The translations under genes were made by a program, and so were the position numbers. This document shows, in pieces, positions 1 through 8,982 of a DNA stretch of 60,575 bases (its first letter is position 1; every line of letters starts with the position of its first letter). The notes below the pieces were generated by a model. It was not told the origin of the DNA. It did no database searches and saw nothing but the letters and a program-made list of their open reading frames with translations. The DNA comes from Bacteroidales bacterium UBA1205. GTDB lineage: Bacteria; Bacteroidota; Bacteroidia; Bacteroidales; WCHB1-69. Where the stretch lies: positions 1-60,575 of the forward strand of contig DBXT01000045.1 in NCBI GenBank assembly GCA_002309615.1. Direction: 5' to 3'.

Positions 1-516
1 AACAAAATTTTAATACGAATCCTCCTACTTTTGATAATTTTTCCAACGGATTGCCTATCTTGGAAAGTTTTTCGTGCCTATTTTCGTCATCAAACAATGT
101 TTTGTATCCTGTCTCTTTGTATTTCTGCATGGTATTTCTTTTTGACTTACAATTATATAACGAATAAAATAAGACCTTATTGTTTGATTGTTAAATTTTT
201 ATCTATTTTTAGAGATGTCCCTAATTTCCAAGAATTTATCTCTAAAAAAAACGGGAGGACGTTTTATCCTGATAGTATATTTTTTATTCACATCTTGTGT
301 GCTCTTGCAACTAATTGAAATACTTTGTATTATTGCTTGTGTTTTGCTAACAAACAGGAAAAAAAGCGGGAGTGATGTGGATGAATTTTTGTATTCATGT
401 GTAACAAAAGTAAAAATAAAACGTATAAGCCAAGAATAAAAAAGTAAAAAAACTTGCAAAGATGAGAATTTGTATTAAAAAATTAAGTATCTTTGTGCGT
501 TGAAAAAATAAGAAAT
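1..516. other. Gene-free leading segment
   Basis: No coding region can be supported here. The open frames present are short, overlap each other on both strands, and lack recognisable motifs, a signal peptide or a well-placed promoter. The segment is strongly AT-rich. Its only clear signal is the -7 promoter element just before the PorP/SprF gene. It may hold the 3' flank of a gene lying outside the window. Confidence 0.55.
488..495 (+). promoter_or_regulatory. -7 element TATCTTTG for porP/sprF
   Basis: This is an exact match to the Bacteroidota -7 consensus TAnnTTTG, 21 bases before the ATG at 517. A TTG codon that could extend the reading frame upstream (493) lies inside the element, which rules it out as the start. 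Confidence 0.7.
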
Positions 517-1542
517 ATGTACGGGAGAAAAATTATAGGTTTTTTAATGATTTTGTCGCTGCTTGCACACAGTGAAATGTTTGCGCAAGATGTTCATTTT
601 TCGCAGTTTTATGCGTGTCCTTTATATTTAAATCCCGCTTTGGCAGGTTCATCGGTATGTCCTCGTTTGGCGGTGAATTATCGTCACCAATGGCCGTCGG
701 TTTCCGGAAAATATACGTCATATGCTGCATCTTATGACCAACATTTTAATGCATTGTCCGGTGGAATCGGTGTGCTTTTCTTAGGCGATAGAGCAGCCAA
801 TGGTACCATTAATACCAATGCCATCAGTTTAATCTATTCTTTCAAAGTGGATTTAACCCGCAAAGTGAGCATGCGTTTGGGTATTCAAGCTACCTATCAA
901 CAAAAATCTCTCAATTATGACAAATGCACTTATGGTGATATGATAGATCCCAAATACGGGTTTGTATATGCCACTTCCGAAAATTTGACAAGATATACAA
1001 AAGGCGTTGCTGATTTCTCTGCCGGTTTGGTAATATATTCTGATAATATTTATGGCGGTATCGCTGTTAATCATTTTACCCAACCCAAAGAAAGTTTCTT
1101 TGATTATGACGGCAAAGAAACACGCCTGCCTTTAAAGTTAACCGCTCATTTCGGAGGTAATTTCAGTATAAAACGTGCATTGAAAAAATCCAGAACATTC
1201 GGAGATATGTCCTTGTCTCCCAATGTTATTTTCCAATATCAAAATAAGATAAGCGGAGGATATGCCTATGCGGCTATCAATTATGGTATGTATTTTACTT
1301 GCTATCCTATGGTAGTAGGATTGTGGTTCCGTCAAGGATTAAAAAATACCGATGCCCTGATATTTTTAGCAGGTGTACATTATTCTTTTTTCAAAATAGG
1401 ATATTCGTATGATTTTACCATACCATCGGCTAAATTAGGAAAACCCAGCACAGGCGGTTCACATGAAGTATCGGCACAATTTGATTTACCGTGTCCTATA
1501 AAAGCCCGTAGGGTAAGAAATATTAATTGTCCTAAATTTTAA
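517..1542 (+). CDS. PorP/SprF family type IX secretion membrane protein
   Basis: Predicted outer-membrane protein of 341 residues in the PorP/SprF family. Members work with the type IX secretion machinery, and SprF-type members help export or anchor specific adhesins such as SprB. A signal peptide (hydrophobic residues about 6-20, cleavage near FAQ) is followed at once by the family signature DVHFSQFYACPLYLNPALAG. Alternating aromatic and polar strands then run to the C-terminus, as in a beta-barrel. The start was set at ATG 517 because the longer frame begins at a TTG inside the promoter. It lies 31 bases upstream of the GldJ-like lipoprotein gene, so the two are probably cotranscribed. The family is multicopy, so the cargo cannot be told from sequence. 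Confidence 0.85.
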   Translation: MYGRKIIGFLMILSLLAHSEMFAQDVHFSQFYACPLYLNPALAGSSVCPRLAVNYRHQWPSVSGKYTSYAASYDQHFNALSGGIGVLFLGDRAANGTINTNAISLIYSFKVDLTRKVSMRLGIQATYQQKSLNYDKCTYGDMIDPKYGFVYATSENLTRYTKGVADFSAGLVIYSDNIYGGIAVNHFTQPKESFFDYDGKETRLPLKLTAHFGGNFSIKRALKKSRTFGDMSLSPNVIFQYQNKISGGYAYAAINYGMYFTCYPMVVGLWFRQGLKNTDALIFLAGVHYSFFKIGYSYDFTIPSAKLGKPSTGGSHEVSAQFDLPCPIKARRVRNINCPKF

Positions 1543-1573
1543 TTTAAATAGTAAATAATAAATAACATTACAT

Positions 1574-3073
1574 ATGAAGACCAAGAGAAATTTTTTTCGT
1601 GCATTGTTTATGGTAGGTTTAGCAACCATAGCATTGGTATCTTGTAAAAGCAAAGAAGTGTCTCATACTACCGGTTGGGCGTATAATGATGCTCGTAACG
1701 GTGGCTTTGAAAAAGCAGCTTTCCACGGACAAATCACAGGTCCGGGTTTGGTGTTTATAGAAGGTGGTAGGTTTACCATGGGAAGAGTAGAAGAAGATGT
1801 AATGAAAGATTGGGATAACTATCCGAGAACGGTTACCGTATCATCATTTTATATGGATGAAGGAGAAGTTACCAATTTTGATTATTTGGAATATTTGTAT
1901 TGGTTGGAAAGAGTGTATGTTCCCGTTGATTTACAATCGGTGTACTATGCAGCTTTGCCCGATACGGCTTGTTGGCGTCATAAATTGGCATACAATGAAC
2001 CTATGGTAGATTACTATTTGCGTTATCCTGCATATAGAGATTATCCTGTAGTGGGCGTATCTTGGGTGCAAGCCACTAAATATTGTGCATGGAGAACAGA
2101 CCGTGTAAATGAGCAAATATTGGTAGATCAAGGTTTGATAAATATGACTAACGAACCTACTGCAGAAGGTCATTTCAATACCGAAGCTTATTTATTGTAT
2201 CCGGATTATGAACAAAACAGTGATCGTCGTTTACAATACATACTCACCGGTGAAGAACGTAATGCAAGAATGGAAGATGGTATATTGCTTCCTAAATATC
2301 GTCTGCCGACAGAAGCAGAATGGGAATATGCCGCTCTTGGTCTAATAGGCAACACATTAAGTGAACGTATTTTGGATAGAAGAACTTATCCTTGGAACGG
2401 ACAAGTAACCCGTACGGATGATAAAAAATATATGGGTAGTTATGTGTTGAATTCCCGTAGAGCAAGAGGTGATTATATGGGCGTTGCAGGCGCTATCAAC
2501 GATGCTAATACTTATACCGGCTCCACTTATGACTATTGGCCGAATGATTACGGATTGTATAGCATGGCAGGTAATGTGGCAGAATGGGTGATGGATGTAT
2601 ATCGTCCTGTTAATCACGATGATGTTAATGAATTAGACCCGTTCAGAGGTAATGTATATGAAACGGTAAAAGTTCTGGATGACGGTACTATAGAAGATAG
2701 AGATGAAGAAGGAAATGTTCCTATGGTTCCTGTATCGGACTTCAAAAACGACAGACGTAGAAATTATCGTTCAGCTAACAATATCAACTATTTAGATGGT
2801 GATTGGGCTTCTAACCTGGATTTAGACGGAGATTCCTGGACCAGACAAAATAATAACAATTCCACTGTCAATATGTATGACAAAAAAGAATACCCGAGAG
2901 GAAATTATTCTTTGGTTGCCGATAATGCAAGAGTAGTAAAAGGCGGCTCTTGGGCAGATATACATTATTTTGCATCACCGGGTAATAGAAGATATTTAGA
3001 CCAAAACGAGTCAACATGCTATATAGGTTTCCGTTGTGCAATGACACGTTTAGGAGGACAATCTTTAAGATAA
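1574..3073 (+). CDS. GldJ-like gliding/type IX secretion lipoprotein (SUMF1 fold)
   Basis: Lipoprotein of 499 residues with lipobox LVSC (lipidated Cys24) and a full formylglycine-generating-enzyme/SUMF1-type domain. Motifs in order: GGRFTMG near residue 65, RLPTEAEWEYAALG near 243, MAGNVAEWVMDVYRP near 330, VKGGSWAD and GFRCAM near the C-terminus. GldJ and GldK/PorK share this fold but are structural proteins of the periplasmic ring and gliding machinery, not enzymes. I favour GldJ over GldK for two reasons: the internal motif ALPDTACWRHKLAYNE resembles GldJ as I remember it, and murF follows, an arrangement I recall from flavobacterial gldJ loci. No gldL, gldM or gldN follows, unlike a porPKLMN operon. 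PorK remains the alternative. Confidence 0.7.
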   Translation: MKTKRNFFRALFMVGLATIALVSCKSKEVSHTTGWAYNDARNGGFEKAAFHGQITGPGLVFIEGGRFTMGRVEEDVMKDWDNYPRTVTVSSFYMDEGEVTNFDYLEYLYWLERVYVPVDLQSVYYAALPDTACWRHKLAYNEPMVDYYLRYPAYRDYPVVGVSWVQATKYCAWRTDRVNEQILVDQGLINMTNEPTAEGHFNTEAYLLYPDYEQNSDRRLQYILTGEERNARMEDGILLPKYRLPTEAEWEYAALGLIGNTLSERILDRRTYPWNGQVTRTDDKKYMGSYVLNSRRARGDYMGVAGAINDANTYTGSTYDYWPNDYGLYSMAGNVAEWVMDVYRPVNHDDVNELDPFRGNVYETVKVLDDGTIEDRDEEGNVPMVPVSDFKNDRRRNYRSANNINYLDGDWASNLDLDGDSWTRQNNNNSTVNMYDKKEYPRGNYSLVADNARVVKGGSWADIHYFASPGNRRYLDQNESTCYIGFRCAMTRLGGQSLR

Positions 3074-3100
3074 CATTATGTAAAATTTATAAATCATCTA

Positions 3101-3128
3101 AACCCCCATTTTTCTAATGGGGGTTTTT
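3101..3128 (+). terminator. Intrinsic terminator after the GldJ-like gene
   Basis: Perfect stem AACCCCCAT / ATGGGGGTT with a 7-base loop, followed by a T tract. It lies 28 bases after the lipoprotein stop and just ahead of murF. The ATG at 3117 that opens the longest murF frame is inside the descending arm, so murF must start later. The hairpin may only attenuate transcription into the mur genes. Confidence 0.75.
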
Positions 3129-3149
3129 GATTTAAAAAAAACGGGAAAA

Positions 3150-4442
3150 ATGAGCATAGAAGAATTATACAACGCATATTTACAATGCAATGGCATATCT
3201 ACCGATACCAGACAATCATTGTCGGGATGTTTGTTCTTTTGTTTGAAAGGAGACAATTTTGACGGAAATAGTTTTGCCTCCCAAGCTGTAGAAAAGGGAG
3301 CTAAATATGTGGTGATAGACAATGATAGATATGCTATAGAAGGGAAAACCATATTGGTGGAGAATACCTTAAACACATTGCAACAACTTGCCAAATACCA
3401 TAGACAACAATTAAATATACCTATTTTGGGCGTTACCGGTACTAACGGCAAAACCACTACCAAAGAATTGGTAAAGGCGGTGTTAAGCCAAAAGTTTAAA
3501 GTGCTGGCAACGCAAGGCAATTTGAATAATCATATAGGAGTGCCCTTAACCTTGTTAAATATAAATGCCGACACTCAAATAGCCATAGTGGAAATGGGGG
3601 CTAACCATGTGGGAGAAATAGCTCAATTGTGTGAAATCGCCATGCCGAATTATGGAATTATTACCAACATAGGAAAGGCTCATATAGAAGGGTTCGGTTC
3701 AGAAGAAGGTATTATAAACACCAAAAGAGCTTTGTATGATTATGTCACCCGTGTACAAGGAACTTTATTCGTTAACCATGACGATGCACTGTTGATGAAA
3801 TTATCGGATACTTGCACCCGTTTGACATACGGAAATAGTAAAGAAGCCGATGTGAGAGGGGTATGTAATGCTCAAAAATTATATATGACCTTCAAATTAC
3901 CGCAATTTAACAGAACCATATCCACGCAGTTGGTAGGTACCTATAATTTTAATAATGCAATGGCAGCTGTGTCGGCAGGACTGCATTTCGGTGTGGATGT
4001 TGAAGATATAGTATATGCTTTGATATCTTATAAACCTACCAATAATCGTTCCCAAATAGAATACATAGGAGGGCACATGGTGATAATGGATGCATATAAT
4101 GCCAATCCTTCCAGCATGAATGTAGCGATAAACAATCTGGCCGGACTTAAGGCTGAGAATAAGGCCGTGATTTTAGGCGGTATGATGGAATTGGGCACCG
4201 ATAGTGAACAAGAACATGAAAAAATAGTGCAAATGGTTAAAGATAACCATATAGAACAATGCTATTTTTTTGGCGAAACCTATATGAATACTTCTGCCGA
4301 TAAAGCAAATGTATATACCGATTTTGAACATTTAGCACAAGCCATAAAAGACACGCTTAAACCGAATTCGACTATTTTGTTGAAAGGTTCTCGTTTAATG
4401 CGTATGGAAAGAGTAGTGGATGTATTGAAAAATGAGAAATAA
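3150..4442 (+). CDS. UDP-MurNAc-tripeptide--D-alanyl-D-alanine ligase (MurF)
   Basis: Cytoplasmic ATP-dependent ligase that adds D-Ala-D-Ala to UDP-MurNAc-tripeptide, the last soluble step of peptidoglycan precursor synthesis. The 430-residue protein has all three Mur ligase domains. The N-terminal substrate domain contains STDTRQ. The ATP-binding core has the P-loop GVTGTNGKTTTKE near residue 95, then NNHIGVPLTLL and EMGANHVGEI. The C-terminal domain has MDAYNANPSSM and GGMMELG. The start at 3150 (MSIEELYNAY) replaces an ATG at 3117 that is inside the preceding terminator. It overlaps anmK by 11 bases, which suggests translational coupling within a murF-anmK-murB run. Confidence 0.95.
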   Translation: MSIEELYNAYLQCNGISTDTRQSLSGCLFFCLKGDNFDGNSFASQAVEKGAKYVVIDNDRYAIEGKTILVENTLNTLQQLAKYHRQQLNIPILGVTGTNGKTTTKELVKAVLSQKFKVLATQGNLNNHIGVPLTLLNINADTQIAIVEMGANHVGEIAQLCEIAMPNYGIITNIGKAHIEGFGSEEGIINTKRALYDYVTRVQGTLFVNHDDALLMKLSDTCTRLTYGNSKEADVRGVCNAQKLYMTFKLPQFNRTISTQLVGTYNFNNAMAAVSAGLHFGVDVEDIVYALISYKPTNNRSQIEYIGGHMVIMDAYNANPSSMNVAINNLAGLKAENKAVILGGMMELGTDSEQEHEKIVQMVKDNHIEQCYFFGETYMNTSADKANVYTDFEHLAQAIKDTLKPNSTILLKGSRLMRMERVVDVLKNEK

Positions 4443-5508
4443 GATATATCATGTAATCGGTTTTATGTCAGGGACCTCTCTTGATGGTATGGATATCGCA
4501 TATTGCCGATTTCGATATGATAATTGCTCTGGTTGGCAATATGAATTGTTGCAGGCATGTACTATTCCATATTCCCGACAGTGGAAACAGCGTTTGAGCG
4601 GTTTGTTGTCTGCTACTGCGGAACAATATGCACTCACGCATGTTGAATACGGACATTTGATAGGTCAAAATATCCGTCATTTTATTCAAGAAAATAACCT
4701 AAAGGTTGATTTTGTGGCCTCACACGGTCATACTGTATTTCATCAACCTGAACGTTATTTCACTGCTCAAATCGGTGAAGGTGCCGCTATAGCCGCCGAA
4801 TGCAATATGCCGGTAATATCTGATTTCCGCACTATGGATGTTGCTTGTGGCGGACAAGGGGCACCATTGGTCCCCATAGGTGATAAATTATTGTTCGGTA
4901 AGTATGACTATTGTTTAAATATAGGCGGCATAACGAATATCTCCTATGATAATGATGGTGAACGCATTGCTTTTGATGTATCTCCTGCTAACATGGTGAT
5001 GAATTATTTCGCCGAAAAAACAGGAAAATTATATGACAAAGACGGGCTTATGGCAAAAAAAGGAATGCTTAATCAAGATATGTTCCAAGCATTGAATGCA
5101 TTGTCATATTATCGGCAAGCCTTCCCGAAATCGTTAGGAAGGGAATGGTTTGAACAATGTTTTTTACCCATAGTATTGAAATATGATGATAGTATAGAAA
5201 ATATTTTGCATACTATATGTCATCATATAGCGTATCAGTTGGCTCAAATAGTGAATAAAGGCAGCATGTTAATAACAGGAGGAGGAGCTAAAAATAAATA
5301 TTTGATATCTTTGTTTAAGCAGTATATGCCTAATGTTAACATGATAATTCCGGATAATATGCTTATAGAATATAAAGAGGCTTTGGTATTTGCATTTTTA
5401 GGGGTATTAAGAATGCAATCTAAAGTGAATTGTTTAAAATCGGTCACGGGGGCTGCCAAAAATGTGGTAGGGGGAGCGGTATATTATAATACAAAACCAG
5501 CATTATGA
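4432..5508 (+). CDS. Anhydro-N-acetylmuramic acid kinase (AnmK)
   Basis: Peptidoglycan-recycling kinase that hydrolyses and phosphorylates 1,6-anhydroMurNAc to MurNAc-6-phosphate. It is 358 residues, close to the usual family length. The N-terminal signature GFMSGTSLDGMD is intact, as are the ASK-fold elements SHGHTVFHQP, DFRTMDVACGGQGAPL, NIGGITNIS and, near the C-terminus, TGGGAKN. It overlaps murF by 11 bases and murB by 4 (ATGA), so three wall genes sit in one coupled block that joins synthesis and salvage. MurQ, the etherase that uses its product, is not in the window. Confidence 0.93.
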   Translation: MRNKIYHVIGFMSGTSLDGMDIAYCRFRYDNCSGWQYELLQACTIPYSRQWKQRLSGLLSATAEQYALTHVEYGHLIGQNIRHFIQENNLKVDFVASHGHTVFHQPERYFTAQIGEGAAIAAECNMPVISDFRTMDVACGGQGAPLVPIGDKLLFGKYDYCLNIGGITNISYDNDGERIAFDVSPANMVMNYFAEKTGKLYDKDGLMAKKGMLNQDMFQALNALSYYRQAFPKSLGREWFEQCFLPIVLKYDDSIENILHTICHHIAYQLAQIVNKGSMLITGGGAKNKYLISLFKQYMPNVNMIIPDNMLIEYKEALVFAFLGVLRMQSKVNCLKSVTGAAKNVVGGAVYYNTKPAL

Positions 5509-6512
5509 AAATAGAGAAACATGCATCATTAAAACATTATACCACTTTCGGTGTAGACGCATTTGCCGATAGGGTGTTGGAGATAGAGCACGAAAATGAG
5601 TTGTATGATTTTTTTTCGTCGGAATATGCTCGGCAGCCCTATATGTTTATCGGCGATGGAAGTAATCTCTTGTTTGTAAATGATTATCATGGCACATTGG
5701 TAAAAATGCAAACAAAGGGTATCATCAAAAAAGACGAAAACAAAGAAAAAGTATTAATAGCGGCAAAGGCGGGTGAAGAGTGGGACGAATTTGTTCGTTA
5801 TACATTGCAACAAGGATGGTATGGCTTGGAAAACATGGCATATATCCCCGGAAAAGTGGGCAGCAGCCCCGTACAAAATATAGGGGCTTACGGATGCGAA
5901 GTGAAGGATTTTATTTACAAAGTGCATGCCTATGAAATAGCAAGCCGTCGTGTTTGTTCATTTGCTAACGACGAATGTGAATTTGCTTACCGTAATAGTG
6001 TGTTTAAAAACAGACTAAAAGGACAATATGTGATATTGGAAGTGGAATTTATGTTGTCTCAATGTCCTGTAGTGAATATACAATACGAAGATGTAAAAAA
6101 GAGATTGGAAAATGGTTTCGACATCACCCCTGAGCAAGTCTACGAGGCAGTGGTTCAAATAAGGAAAGAAAAATTGCCCGATCCACAACAAACAGGTAAT
6201 GCAGGTAGTTTTTTCAAAAACCCTATAGTTCCGCTATCTCAATATTTACAATTAAAGCAAGACCATGATTTAAAAATGTATCCTGTTTCGGATGAAGTGT
6301 GCAAGTTGTCAGCAGCAGAGTTGATAACCCTTTGCGGTTGGAGGGGCAGAAGGATAGGCAATGCAGGCGTACATCCCAATCAAGCTTTGGTATTGGTGAA
6401 TTATGGCGGAGCTACCGGACAAGAAGTGTTAAATTTGGCAAAACAAATACAGATGGATGTAAAGCATCAATTTGGTATAATGTTGGATATGGAAGTGAAT
6501 GTAATACAATAG
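5505..6512 (+). CDS. UDP-N-acetylenolpyruvoylglucosamine reductase (MurB)
   Basis: FAD-dependent, NADPH-using cytoplasmic enzyme that reduces UDP-GlcNAc-enolpyruvate to UDP-MurNAc. The 335 residues and the long central region fit type I MurB. Visible motifs: LKHYTTFGVDAFAD at the N-terminus, GDGSNLLF for FAD binding near residue 49, MAYIPGKVGSSPVQNIGAYG near 108-127, the catalytic-serine region GNAGSFFKNP, and EVNVIQ at the end with the final catalytic glutamate. Its ATG overlaps the anmK stop. The next gene begins only 3 bases later, so the operon continues. Confidence 0.95.
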   Translation: MKIEKHASLKHYTTFGVDAFADRVLEIEHENELYDFFSSEYARQPYMFIGDGSNLLFVNDYHGTLVKMQTKGIIKKDENKEKVLIAAKAGEEWDEFVRYTLQQGWYGLENMAYIPGKVGSSPVQNIGAYGCEVKDFIYKVHAYEIASRRVCSFANDECEFAYRNSVFKNRLKGQYVILEVEFMLSQCPVVNIQYEDVKKRLENGFDITPEQVYEAVVQIRKEKLPDPQQTGNAGSFFKNPIVPLSQYLQLKQDHDLKMYPVSDEVCKLSAAELITLCGWRGRRIGNAGVHPNQALVLVNYGGATGQEVLNLAKQIQMDVKHQFGIMLDMEVNVIQ

Positions 6513-6515
6513 ATT

Positions 6516-8171
6516 ATGATAGAAATAATATGTACTAACAATAATGTTAGAAAATGTATTCCAAGCGGAATGTCGTTGAAAGAATTGGCTGAAGATATCA
6601 ATGTTCAGTTAGCTCATCCTATTTTGGGAGCAAAAGTCAACAATGAATTAAAAAGTTTAAATTACGAGTTATACAAAAATAAAGTCATTACATTTGTTGA
6701 TGCTACCGATTCGGCAGGTTATGGTATGTATGAACGCTCTTTGTGTTTTTTGTTATATAAGGCTGTAAAAGATTTATATCCGGAAGAAGATATTGTAATA
6801 AAACATTCCATCTCCGGCGGTAAGTTCTGTGAATTTGAAAGTTCTAACTTTGAAGTAACCGATGAGGTGGTACAAAATCTGAAAAAACGCATGTTGCAAT
6901 TGGTTGCAGACGATATTCCTTTCATAAGAGGATATTTGTTGACCGACGAAGCTTTGTCTTTGTATGTTCAAAATAAAATGTATGACAAAGAAAAATTATT
7001 GAAAAACAGAGCGTCGTTTTATACTTCTGTATATGAATTGGATAAAACCATTAATTATTTTTTCGGTTGTTTGGTTCCTTCCACAGGGTATATCAAATAT
7101 TTTGATATAGTAAAATATGAAAACGGAATATTGTTGAGTACTCCTTCAAGGCGATTTCCGAACAAATTGTCTCCTGTTAAAAAATCACCGAAATTGTTCA
7201 ATGTTTTTAAAGAACACAAAGAATGGGTGAAAATTATAGGTTCTCCGTATGTGGGAGATTTAAATGAAAAAATTCTGCAAGGAAAATCAACGGAAGTAAT
7301 ATTGCTTTCGGAGGCTTTGCATGAGAAAAAATTGGCTACCATAGCAGATGAAATAAAGCATAGAGATGAAGTAAAGATAGTGTTGATAAGCGGACCGTCT
7401 TCATCAGGAAAAACCACTTCATGTCGTCGTTTATCGGTACAATTGGGTGTGTTGGGATTTCAACCGGTACAATTATCGGTAGATAATTATTTTGTAGAAA
7501 GAGAACAAACTCCTTTGGATGAAAACGGTAATTACGATTTTGAACATATCAATGCCTTGGATTTGGATTTGTTTAATCAACATTTACAAGATTTAATAGC
7601 CGGAAAAGAAATAGAAGTGCCTACATTTGATTTTGTGCAAGGTAAAAAAATATGGAAAGGAAATAAGTTGCAGATGAATGAAAAATCTATATTGGTAGTG
7701 GAAGGTATACATTGTTTGAATCCATTACTTACGCAAAGTATAGATAGCAGTAAAAAATATAAAGTTTTTGTTTCTGCACTCACATCTTTGGCTATAGATA
7801 AGCATAATCCTATTCACTCGAGTGACAATAGGTTGATACGCAGAATAGTACGTGACTTTAATTACAGAGGTTATTCTGCTGAAGATACTATTAGCAGGTG
7901 GGCAAGTGTACGCAACGGTGAAGAAAAATGGATATTTCCATTTCAAGAAAATGCCGACGCTATGTTCAATTCCGCCATGTTGTGTGAGTTGAATTTATTA
8001 AAGAAACATGCAATGCCTATTATCAATAGGGTTGCTGAATGTTCTTCCGAATATACCGAAGTAAGAAGGTTGAAAAAAATGTTAGGTTATTTTGTAGGAA
8101 TAGACGATGAAAATGTACCTCATTATTCTATTTTGAGAGAATTTTTCGGAGGAAGTATTTTTTCATATTAA
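6516..8171 (+). CDS. TGS-domain nucleoside (uridine) kinase fusion
   Basis: A 551-residue fusion. Residues 1-60 form a TGS-like domain. Residues about 60-220 resemble the second N-terminal domain of threonyl-tRNA synthetase (KHSISGGKFCEFE). The C-terminal half is a uridine kinase/phosphoribulokinase-type P-loop kinase with Walker A GPSSSGKTT near residue 293, followed by SVDNYF and the lid-side motif RRIVRDFNYRGYSAEDT. The expected reaction is ATP-dependent phosphorylation of uridine or another nucleoside. The ThrRS-like module has no aminoacylation core, so it is probably a regulatory or ligand-binding part. This architecture is known in Bacteroidota and some thermophiles. The true substrate is not shown by sequence. 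Confidence 0.85.
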   Translation: MIEIICTNNNVRKCIPSGMSLKELAEDINVQLAHPILGAKVNNELKSLNYELYKNKVITFVDATDSAGYGMYERSLCFLLYKAVKDLYPEEDIVIKHSISGGKFCEFESSNFEVTDEVVQNLKKRMLQLVADDIPFIRGYLLTDEALSLYVQNKMYDKEKLLKNRASFYTSVYELDKTINYFFGCLVPSTGYIKYFDIVKYENGILLSTPSRRFPNKLSPVKKSPKLFNVFKEHKEWVKIIGSPYVGDLNEKILQGKSTEVILLSEALHEKKLATIADEIKHRDEVKIVLISGPSSSGKTTSCRRLSVQLGVLGFQPVQLSVDNYFVEREQTPLDENGNYDFEHINALDLDLFNQHLQDLIAGKEIEVPTFDFVQGKKIWKGNKLQMNEKSILVVEGIHCLNPLLTQSIDSSKKYKVFVSALTSLAIDKHNPIHSSDNRLIRRIVRDFNYRGYSAEDTISRWASVRNGEEKWIFPFQENADAMFNSAMLCELNLLKKHAMPIINRVAECSSEYTEVRRLKKMLGYFVGIDDENVPHYSILREFFGGSIFSY

Positions 8172-8177
8172 CAGCAG

Positions 8178-8918
8178 ATGATATCTAATAGTGAGTTAAA
8201 ATTCTTGCGACAACTCAAAATGAAGAAATTCAGAGAGTTGAGTCGTAAATTCATGGTTGAAGGAAGCAAAGTGGTACAAGAAGTTTTAAACAGTTCTTGG
8301 CACATACATTCTATATATGCTACAGATAAATATTTGTTATCACACACTTTTCCCCAAGATGTTACAGTTATTACCAAAACGCAAAGTGAACAATTAACTT
8401 CGTTCAGTACCGATGCAGAGGTGTATGCATTAGTGGAAATGCCTCATGAAGTGGTATTTGATGAATGTCAAAAGAAAATATTGTTGCTGGATGCCGTGCG
8501 GGATGCCGGTAATTTAGGAACCATTATACGAACTGCGGATTGGTTTGATATTCATACTATAGTGTGTTCCAAAGATACCGTAGAATTGTATAATCCTAAA
8601 ACATTGCAATCCACCATGGGCTCTTTCACCAGAGTGAATGTATGTTATACGGATTTATTGCCGTTTATGCAGGAGCATAAGCAATATACCTATTATGGCA
8701 CCTTTATGCAAGGAGAACCCATTAGTGAATGTGTGTTTAACGAATATGCAGCTATAGTATTGGGTAGTGAATCACATGGTATCAGTAAAGATATAGCAGC
8801 AGCCATACAACAAAAAATAAGCGTACCATTAGCAGGCAGTACACATAGGCAATCGCAGCCGGAATCATTGAATGTGGCTGTTTGCGCTGCTATTTGTTGT
8901 TATGAATTGAGTCGATAA
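8178..8918 (+). CDS. TrmH/SpoU family RNA 2'-O-methyltransferase
   Basis: SAM-dependent SPOUT methyltransferase of 246 residues. The N-terminal substrate-binding domain has LKMKKFRELSRKFMVEG, the eL30-like module seen in RlmB-type enzymes. The catalytic knot carries motif 1 DAVRDAGNLGTIIRTADWF near residue 105, motif 2 IVLGSESHGIS near 193 and motif 3 VPLAGSTHRQSQPESLNVAVCAAI near the end. The target is a ribose 2'-hydroxyl in rRNA or tRNA and cannot be fixed from sequence. It starts 6 bases after the kinase stop and is the last gene of the + strand run, followed by a strong bidirectional terminator. Confidence 0.9.
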   Translation: MISNSELKFLRQLKMKKFRELSRKFMVEGSKVVQEVLNSSWHIHSIYATDKYLLSHTFPQDVTVITKTQSEQLTSFSTDAEVYALVEMPHEVVFDECQKKILLLDAVRDAGNLGTIIRTADWFDIHTIVCSKDTVELYNPKTLQSTMGSFTRVNVCYTDLLPFMQEHKQYTYYGTFMQGEPISECVFNEYAAIVLGSESHGISKDIAAAIQQKISVPLAGSTHRQSQPESLNVAVCAAICCYELSR

Positions 8919-8940
8919 CATTATATTTCAAATAAAACAT

Positions 8941-8977
8941 AAAAAAATAAGGTTGCCAATGGCAACCTTATTTTTTT
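8941..8977. terminator. Bidirectional intrinsic terminator
   Basis: Perfect 17-bp inverted repeat (AAATAAGGTTGCC and its complement, with flanking A and T tracts) around the 3-base loop AAT. It sits between the convergent RNA methyltransferase and aminotransferase genes, and its flanking tracts serve both strands. Confidence 0.9.
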
Positions 8978-8982
8978 ATGTG

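Noticed and set aside
31..459. Three overlapping open frames (both strands) in the first 460 bases as genes
   Set aside because: They overlap each other, lack signal, domain or composition support, and have no promoter in the right place. Treated as chance frames in AT-rich DNA.
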